Source of the DNA: Desulfobulbaceae bacterium
GTDB taxonomy: Bacteria; Desulfobacterota; Desulfobulbia; Desulfobulbales; Desulfobulbaceae
NCBI GenBank assembly: GCA_026990725.1
Contig: JALXCX010000186.1
Span: 1 to 21,046, forward strand
Reading direction: 5' to 3'
DNA: 21,046 bases
The notes beneath the pieces were generated by a model that worked only from the letters and a program-made list of their open reading frames with translations, was not told the origin of the DNA and searched no databases. How positions within the stretch are numbered: position 1 is the stretch's first letter; every line of letters starts with the position of its first letter. A program made the position numbers and the translations under genes. Of this stretch, positions 15,467-21,046 are shown one piece after another.

Positions 15467-15732
15467 GTATTGAGTCTGTTAACTGCTGTATAAAAAACCC
15501 CAAAGGGATTCATTGTCGTGTTGCGACGAAAATTGCTGAAATTGTTTCTGCCCACGACTCTGTTGTACAACTCAAGGCTGAGAATGGCCAGGTAGACTGT
15601 TCGTCAATACTCGACATCCTGAGTCTTGCTCTTCTTCAGGACAGTCAGGTTGTGGTCACGGCTGATGGAGCTGATGCCCGGACCGTCTTGAAGGCCCTTA
15701 AATCATTACTTGCCCGAACTGATGACCCTTAA
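15463..15732 (+). CDS. HPr-family phosphocarrier protein
   Basis: An 89-residue HPr-like protein, which accepts phosphate from enzyme I on a histidine and passes it to EIIA domains or regulatory targets. The active site is NPKGIHCRVATK with His17; the arginine two residues on is kept, but the usual proline after it is valine and the intervening residue is cysteine. The second HPr signature, around the Ser46 site of Gram-positive HPr, reads DCSSILDILSLAL, with Ser48 at the equivalent position, so control by an HPr kinase is possible though none is in this window. It overlaps the upstream gene by 4 bases and enzyme I by 11. No EII gene is nearby. Confidence 0.92.
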   Translation: MSIESVNCCIKNPKGIHCRVATKIAEIVSAHDSVVQLKAENGQVDCSSILDILSLALLQDSQVVVTADGADARTVLKALKSLLARTDDP

Positions 15733-17551
15733 GAGGCGGCGTACATCCCATAAACCCTCCGCTGTTCATGATCAGCAGACCCTTTATGGGCTTTGCGGTT
15801 CTCCAGGTATTGTTGTGGGCAAGGTCGTTGTTGTTCATCATCATCCGGAGAAAACCAGGCGATATACCTTGCAGACCGACGAGCTGCCTGCTGAGGTTGA
15901 GCGGTTTCAGGCAGCTGTTACCCGGGCAGAGAAAGAGTTACTTGAGCTGAAGAACCAGTTTTCCAAAGGATTTGCCGAGGCCCTTTCTATTCTTGATTCA
16001 CATATCCAGATGGTTCAGGACGCAATGATTATTGAGGGGACCATCACGCTGATTGAGCAGGATGGTCTGAATGCGGAGTGGGCTTTGTCGCATATTCTTG
16101 GTGATATCAGGGCGAAATTTGATCGAATTCAGGACGTCTATATAAAAGACAGGTTTGCCGATATAGAATATGTGGTCAGCCTTATTTTTGGCCAGCTTGC
16201 CGGTCAGCAACAGGACCTGCTGAGTGCAACGGATAAACCTGTAATTGTCGTCAGTGACGATTTTTCTCCTGAGGACACCCTGAGAATGCAGGCGAACAAT
16301 GTGCTGGGATTTTTAACGGAAAAAGGTGGCCTGACCTCGCATACATCTATTGTGGCCAGATCGCTCGGGCTCCCTGCCGTGGTAGGACTTGATAAAATAA
16401 CCTCAAAATGTACCACTGGCGAAACAGTGATTCTCGATGGCTTTTCCGGCCGGGTTTATCTGTCGCCCACCAGGGATCAGCAGAAACAATTTTCAGAGTA
16501 CAGGCGTCAGCACAGGGTCTTTTCTGATGAGTTGGCTGGATACATTCATCTTGCCTCAGAAACACTGGATGGTCTGCGGATCCGATTGTCAGCAAATATT
16601 GAAGTCCTGCATGAAATGCAGGCCGTACAAAAATATGGAGCAGAAGGTATCGGTCTGTTTCGCTCAGAATTTGACTATTTCCAGCAGGCAGAACCTCCTG
16701 ATGAGCATTCCCTGTGTGCCGGGTACAGCAAGTTGCTGGCAGGCCTTGCCCCGGATCCCGTGACTATCCGGACGCTTGATGTGGGTGGGGATAAGTTTGC
16801 CGCCCGGATCAGGAACAGCGATCTCAGTCTGGAATATGAGCGAAACCCTGCCCTTGGTTTGCGTTCAATACGGTTTTCTTTAAAAGAACCGGAACTGCTC
16901 ATGACCCAGTTACGGGCCATGTTGCGAGCCTCGGTGCACGGACGGCTGCGTCTTCTTTTACCAATGATCTCGTCCTTTAATGAATTGCGACAGGTCAAAC
17001 ACCTGCTTCAGGAGGTCATGGCAGGCCTTGAGCGGGCCAATATTCCCTTTGACCCTGATGTTGAAATCGGCATCATGATCGAGGTTCCCAGTGCTGTTGT
17101 CATGGCAGATACGCTTGCTGCGGAAGTAGATTTTTTCAGTATCGGCACAAATGATCTTATTCAATATTCCCTGGCTATTGATCGCGGTAATGAATCTGTG
17201 GCCCACATGTATGAACCCCTCCACCCTGCGGTTTTGCGGATGATAAGTCAGACGGTTTCGGCCGGACACGCCCAGGGAATAGAGGTTGCCATATGTGGAG
17301 AGATGGCCGGTGATGTGGTTACGGCGCCCGTGCTTTTAGGTCTTGGTGTTGATGAACTTTCCATGAGACCTTCGGCCATCCCCCACGTGAAACGTTTGCT
17401 CCGCCATTCCTGTTCCCGGCAGCTGGCCGAACTAGGTGTACTTGCCCTGAAATGTGCTGATGGTGTAGAAGTCCGGAATTTATTGACCAGATATTTGCCC
17501 ACCTACTATCCAGAGGAGTTTGGAGATCAATGCAGGAACGTGAACTCATAG
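15722..17551 (+). CDS. ptsI: PTS enzyme I (phosphoenolpyruvate-protein phosphotransferase)
   Basis: Transfers phosphate from phosphoenolpyruvate to HPr. From the ATG at 15722 it is 609 residues, slightly longer than the usual 570-580 because of a basic N-terminal extension before GLCGSPGIVVGKV. In order: N-terminal PEP-utiliser and HPr-binding helical domain, the phosphohistidine segment GGLTSHTSIVARSLG with His207, and the C-terminal PEP-binding barrel. The barrel carries RTLDVGGDK, the EIGIMIEVPSAV and FFSIGTNDLIQYSLAIDRGN segments and the catalytic cysteine in VAICGEMAGD. The ATG overlaps HPr by 11 bases and has no clear ribosome-binding site, fitting translational coupling; an in-frame TTG at 15710 would add four residues. 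It overlaps thiL by 22 bases. All key residues are present. Confidence 0.96.
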   Translation: MTLKRRRTSHKPSAVHDQQTLYGLCGSPGIVVGKVVVVHHHPEKTRRYTLQTDELPAEVERFQAAVTRAEKELLELKNQFSKGFAEALSILDSHIQMVQDAMIIEGTITLIEQDGLNAEWALSHILGDIRAKFDRIQDVYIKDRFADIEYVVSLIFGQLAGQQQDLLSATDKPVIVVSDDFSPEDTLRMQANNVLGFLTEKGGLTSHTSIVARSLGLPAVVGLDKITSKCTTGETVILDGFSGRVYLSPTRDQQKQFSEYRRQHRVFSDELAGYIHLASETLDGLRIRLSANIEVLHEMQAVQKYGAEGIGLFRSEFDYFQQAEPPDEHSLCAGYSKLLAGLAPDPVTIRTLDVGGDKFAARIRNSDLSLEYERNPALGLRSIRFSLKEPELLMTQLRAMLRASVHGRLRLLLPMISSFNELRQVKHLLQEVMAGLERANIPFDPDVEIGIMIEVPSAVVMADTLAAEVDFFSIGTNDLIQYSLAIDRGNESVAHMYEPLHPAVLRMISQTVSAGHAQGIEVAICGEMAGDVVTAPVLLGLGVDELSMRPSAIPHVKRLLRHSCSRQLAELGVLALKCADGVEVRNLLTRYLPTYYPEEFGDQCRNVNS

Positions 17552-18531
17552 AACGGATTCGCCGACTCACCGGTCCACTGCCGGAAGATGTTTTGCAGGG
17601 CATTGGCGATGATTGCGCGGTCATTAAAAAAAACAACAAAACTGTCTGGCTTGTTACCATGGACACACTTGTTGAATCAGTCCATTTTGATCTCTGCTGG
17701 CATCCTCCCGCACTTCTTGGTCGTAAGGCAATTTCTGTTAACGTTAGTGATATTGCGGCCATGGGCGGACGTCCCTGTTTTGTCTTTTTTTCAATGGGAC
17801 TCCCTGAGAATTTTTCTGAAAAATGGGTGGACGAACTGACGCAGGGCCTTTTGCAGGCCTGCTCTGATTATGGCTGCATGCTGCTTGGTGGAGATACTGT
17901 CTGCAGTCCCGGCAAAGTAGTGTTAACTGTTACTGTCATCGGGGAAATGGCAGTTGAGCACGTCCTTTACCGACATGGTGCCAGGGTCGGTGACGTAGTG
18001 TGGGTCTCAGGTTTTCTGGGCAGGGCGGCTGCGGGCCTTGATCTGTTTAGGGCAGGGGAAAACGCTGATTCAACCTCTTTTAAGCCGTTGTTACAGGCGC
18101 ATCTGGACCCCAGGGCCCGTGTTGAGCTGGCTGGGGCGCTTGCAAAAAGCGGTAGAGTGCATGCCATGATGGATCTTTCCGATGGCCTGGCAACGGACTT
18201 GTCACATCTTTGCAGGCAGAGTAACGTAGGGGCAAGGATTGTTGCGGATCAGATTCCAGGACAAGGACTTTTAAAGAGTGTAGCGAAAATTCTTGAACAA
18301 CGTGATTCTCTGCAATGGATGATCTCTGGCGGCGAGGATTATGAGATGCTTTTTACATCTTCACCAGCTGACACGCCTGTTTTGTCAAGCCTGGCAGCTG
18401 AGCATGGCTGGACGATATATCCCGTTGGAACTATTGTTGAGGGCAGCGGGGTCGTTCTGATTGCGGATTCTGTAAAGGATCAGGCCCGTGAGCGCAGTAT
18501 TACTTATCAGGGCTATGATCATTTTACGTGA
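17530..18531 (+). CDS. thiL: Thiamine-monophosphate kinase
   Basis: Phosphorylates thiamine monophosphate to the coenzyme thiamine diphosphate with ATP, in the cytosol. The 333-residue length fits the family (PurM/ThiL fold). Seen in order: GIGDDCAVI (24-32) with the paired metal-binding aspartates, TLVESVHF (46-53), KAISVNVSDIAAMGG (66-80), LLGGDT (118-123), VWVSGFLGRAAAG and the MDLSDGLATDLSHL segment, then ISGGEDYEML. GGAG sits about 4 bases before the ATG, with AGAGGAG farther up. It begins inside the end of ptsI, so it is co-translated with PTS genes rather than with thiamine biosynthesis genes; no TPP riboswitch is apparent. Confidence 0.95.
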   Translation: MQERELIERIRRLTGPLPEDVLQGIGDDCAVIKKNNKTVWLVTMDTLVESVHFDLCWHPPALLGRKAISVNVSDIAAMGGRPCFVFFSMGLPENFSEKWVDELTQGLLQACSDYGCMLLGGDTVCSPGKVVLTVTVIGEMAVEHVLYRHGARVGDVVWVSGFLGRAAAGLDLFRAGENADSTSFKPLLQAHLDPRARVELAGALAKSGRVHAMMDLSDGLATDLSHLCRQSNVGARIVADQIPGQGLLKSVAKILEQRDSLQWMISGGEDYEMLFTSSPADTPVLSSLAAEHGWTIYPVGTIVEGSGVVLIADSVKDQARERSITYQGYDHFT

Positions 18532-18604
18532 GTATTTGTAGAATGCTGTTCCCTCGTTGTCGCTTGCAAGAGAGACTGTCCACGGGAAAAAATAAGGAAG
18601 GGCT

Positions 18605-21046
18605 ATGTTGTTAAATACTTTGTTCAGACATTGGTCGTACCGGATATTTGCCCCCGGTGCAATGCTCAGGCAGACGTATGACAGCTTTAAAACCCTGCTT
18701 GAGCAGGATGGGCTCAGCCATGATCTTATGGCCGAGTTTGAAGTGTTGTACCATGATGGCAAGCGTGAAGACTGCGCCGCAATCTGTGAAAAGTATGAAG
18801 AATTTTCCTTTGCCGTGCAGAGCATGGTTGAGAGCCTGGGGCAGATGAATCCTGCGGACGCGGCAACGCTGTCAGCCTATTTTAAAAAGTTTGATTTTTA
18901 TATAAGGTTTATGCTTGCTGCTCCTGAGCAAGCTTCCATCCCTCCCTATGTTCTCCCGCTTGATCCCATACCTGATCCTTGTCAAACCGGAAATAAAGCA
19001 CATAATCTCGCAATTTTACAAAATGATCTTAAAGCTCCTGTCCCAAAGGGCTTTTCTGTGACAACAAATGCTTACTATGCATTAATCGAACATAATAAGC
19101 TTCGTGAGCCTGTTAATACCCTTCTGGCCTCCCTTGATATTGAGAATCAGGAGTCATTGCAGAAGGTTTCTGATCAACTTACTTTTTTGATAAGATCGTC
19201 CGAGATTCCCCCTCTGGTTGGCAGGGAAATCCTTGCAGCCTATGACCAAATGGAAAAAGAACTGGGGCATCCCGTTTTTACTGCCGTGAGATCTTCGGCT
19301 GTCAGTGAGGATGGTGACCATTCGTTTGCGGGACAGTATCATACAGCCCTTGGAGTCAGCCGTGAGAGTGTTTTTGCTGATTACCTGGAAGTCCTTGCCT
19401 CAAAATACACACCTGAGGCGTTGTTTTACCGTGTCACAGTGGGGCTGAGTGATGAAGAAACGCCGTTGGCTGTTCTGGTGCTGGCCATGGTTGCAGCGGA
19501 GAAAAGCGGCGTTATTTACACGGTTGATCCGACCAGTACAACCGGAGGCGGACAGCTTGCTGTTCACAGCGTTTACGGACTTGGGGAAATGCTTGTGAGT
19601 GGAGCGTCTACAGCTGATGTCTATTTGTTTCGTGATGATCTATCTCAGGTTATTGACAAACGAAAAGGTCTGCAAAAGACAAAGCTTCTCCTGGAGGATG
19701 GCCGAGTTCTAGAAAGACCACTCAGCCCGGAAGAAGAGCAGACTTTTTCACTTTCCGATGCAACGGCGGTACATCTTGCCACCTGGGGGCAAAAAATAGA
19801 GAAGTATTACGGACATCCTCAGGATATTGAATGGGCAGTCAACTCAAACAATACACTGTACCTGTTACAGGCAAGACCGCTGCACCGGCAGGCGGTACCC
19901 CAAAATACAGTTGAGCAAACGCTTGCGCAGAACATCTCCGCCCTTCTGGATGGGGGGAAAAAAGCCTCTGGTGGAGCAGCCTGCGGCAAGGTGTACCAGG
20001 CCGATGGAAGAGATTTACAGGATCTTGAACCTGGAGCCATTCTGGTCACACGCAGTACGCCTCCGTCGCTGGTTCGCCTGATTAACAATCTTGCCGGAGT
20101 CGTTGCCGAAAAAGGCTCGGCTGCCGGCCATTTTGCGACAGTTTGCCGTGAATTTGGTGTGCCATTACTGGTCAGTGCAGAAGACGCGGGTACTGTTCTG
20201 CCACATGGCCAGGAAGTGACTCTTGATGCCGATGGTTGTGCCGTGTATCCCGGCAGAGTAGAACTCTTGCTCCAAAAGGGAGAATCCCGCAGTGATAAAG
20301 ATGAAACCCCTTATTTTAAAAAGCTTAAATCAATACTTGGTTTTATCACCCCTCTTAAACTGGTAGACCCGGTTGCTGATAGCTTTCAACCGAGTTCCTG
20401 CAGGTCTATGCACGATATTATCCGTTATACCCATGAGAAGGCCGTGCGGGCGATGTTTTCCCTTGGAGATAAGATCTCAGGGCGAGCTGGGAAGTGTAGA
20501 AAACTGATGACAGAGCTTCCTCTTGAGGTAAACATTCTTGACGTTGGGGGCGGGCTTTGTGCTGATGTTTTGGATGATGACTTGATAGATGTCTCGCGGA
20601 TATGTTCTCCTCCTTTTGTGGCATTGTGGAAAGGGCTAAGCCACCCCGGGGTTCATTGGGAAGCGCATTCACATTTTGACTGGAAGTCATTTGACGACAT
20701 TGCCCTGGCTGGAGGAGTGGCCACCCAGAATTCCGGTGATTTTGCCTCCTATGCCATAATAAGTGACGATTATTTAAATCTCAATATGCGCTTTGGGTAT
20801 CATTTTACGTTGGTCGATGCCCATTGTAGTGAAGATATCCGGACAAATTACTGCCAGCTTCGATTTGCCGGTGGAGGTGGTGATTATACAGGCAGGACCC
20901 TGCGACTGGAATTTCTTGTCCAGGTACTTGAGCGGCTTGGTTTGAGCACCACTGTTCGTGCCGATTTATTGGATGCTAAAATTGATGATATGCCCTGTGA
21001 TGAACTGTGTGAGAAAATCGAGATGCTTGGCCGCTTACTCGGAACA
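18605..21046 (+). CDS. PEP-synthase-like protein with atypical C-terminal region (partial, cut by right edge)
   Basis: Open for 814 codons to the window end without a stop. Residues 1-115 form a helical N-terminal region. Residues about 125-425 are a PPDK_N/PEP-synthase ATP-grasp domain: GNKAHNLAIL (129-138), PKGFSVTTNAYYAL, the AVRSSAVSEDGDHSFAGQYHT segment (227-247) with its conserved arginine, and DIEWAVNSNNTLYLLQARP near 407-425. Residues about 450-550 are a phosphohistidine swivel domain with the probable acceptor His509 (EKGSAAGHFATVCREFGVP). From about 570 on, the canonical PEP-binding barrel is absent; instead comes a region with MHDIIRYTHEKAVRAMF, LDVGGGL and FGYHFTLVDAH. I have seen such tails in Desulfobacterota proteins annotated as PEP synthase, but know no function for them. 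AAGGAAGG precedes the ATG; thiL ends 73 bp upstream. Confidence 0.88.
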   Translation, partial: MLLNTLFRHWSYRIFAPGAMLRQTYDSFKTLLEQDGLSHDLMAEFEVLYHDGKREDCAAICEKYEEFSFAVQSMVESLGQMNPADAATLSAYFKKFDFYIRFMLAAPEQASIPPYVLPLDPIPDPCQTGNKAHNLAILQNDLKAPVPKGFSVTTNAYYALIEHNKLREPVNTLLASLDIENQESLQKVSDQLTFLIRSSEIPPLVGREILAAYDQMEKELGHPVFTAVRSSAVSEDGDHSFAGQYHTALGVSRESVFADYLEVLASKYTPEALFYRVTVGLSDEETPLAVLVLAMVAAEKSGVIYTVDPTSTTGGGQLAVHSVYGLGEMLVSGASTADVYLFRDDLSQVIDKRKGLQKTKLLLEDGRVLERPLSPEEEQTFSLSDATAVHLATWGQKIEKYYGHPQDIEWAVNSNNTLYLLQARPLHRQAVPQNTVEQTLAQNISALLDGGKKASGGAACGKVYQADGRDLQDLEPGAILVTRSTPPSLVRLINNLAGVVAEKGSAAGHFATVCREFGVPLLVSAEDAGTVLPHGQEVTLDADGCAVYPGRVELLLQKGESRSDKDETPYFKKLKSILGFITPLKLVDPVADSFQPSSCRSMHDIIRYTHEKAVRAMFSLGDKISGRAGKCRKLMTELPLEVNILDVGGGLCADVLDDDLIDVSRICSPPFVALWKGLSHPGVHWEAHSHFDWKSFDDIALAGGVATQNSGDFASYAIISDDYLNLNMRFGYHFTLVDAHCSEDIRTNYCQLRFAGGGGDYTGRTLRLEFLVQVLERLGLSTTVRADLLDAKIDDMPCDELCEKIEMLGRLLGT

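Noticed and set aside
17460..17560. A TPP riboswitch upstream of thiL
   Set aside because: thiL begins inside ptsI coding sequence, and no THI-box-like conserved segments are visible.

Overview
This 21 kb window looks like chromosomal housekeeping DNA from a Desulfobacterota bacterium, probably close to the sulfate-reducing or sulfur-disproportionating Desulfobulbales. That is an inference, resting on a small cysteine protein of the PxxKW type, a PEP-synthase-like protein with a C-terminal region I associate with this phylum, a type IV pilus PilC gene and moderate base composition. There is no transposase, integrase, phage gene, CRISPR array, rRNA or tRNA that I can support.

Left part (1-8582). 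A minus-strand pair encodes PilC (type IV pilus inner-membrane platform) followed by enolase, which runs off the left edge. A short divergent region separates pilC from a plus-strand PxxKW-like gene. That gene converges on ugd across a strong hairpin. tatD-yggS-ugd form a tight minus-strand operon (nuclease-like hydrolase, PLP homeostasis, UDP-glucuronate synthesis). Divergently, a lipoprotein of unknown function and coaBC (coenzyme A synthesis) form a plus-strand pair. An iron-type alcohol dehydrogenase lies on the minus strand, divergent from darP.

Middle part (8725-12926). darP (ribosome maturation) converges on a two-gene biotin-dependent carboxylase. The upstream gene is a biotin carboxylase. 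The downstream gene is a carboxyltransferase with a C-terminal biotin domain. The pair resembles two-subunit pyruvate carboxylase, but the carboxyltransferase differs at positions normally catalytic, so its substrate is uncertain.

Right part (13368-21046). A plus-strand operon has tight or overlapping joints: a membrane-anchored protein of unknown function, a 118-residue unknown protein, HPr, PTS enzyme I, thiamine-monophosphate kinase (thiL), then a large PEP-synthase-like protein cut by the right edge. No PTS sugar permease is present here, so the HPr/EI pair may be regulatory. The PEP-synthase-like protein has the ATP-grasp and phosphohistidine domains, but by residue 814 it shows no canonical PEP-binding barrel; a different conserved-looking region stands there. 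Enolase (making PEP), a carboxylase possibly acting on pyruvate, EI (using PEP) and the PEP-synthase-like protein give the window a loose theme around the PEP/pyruvate node. The most unusual items are this PEP-synthase-like protein with its PTS operon and the atypical carboxyltransferase.
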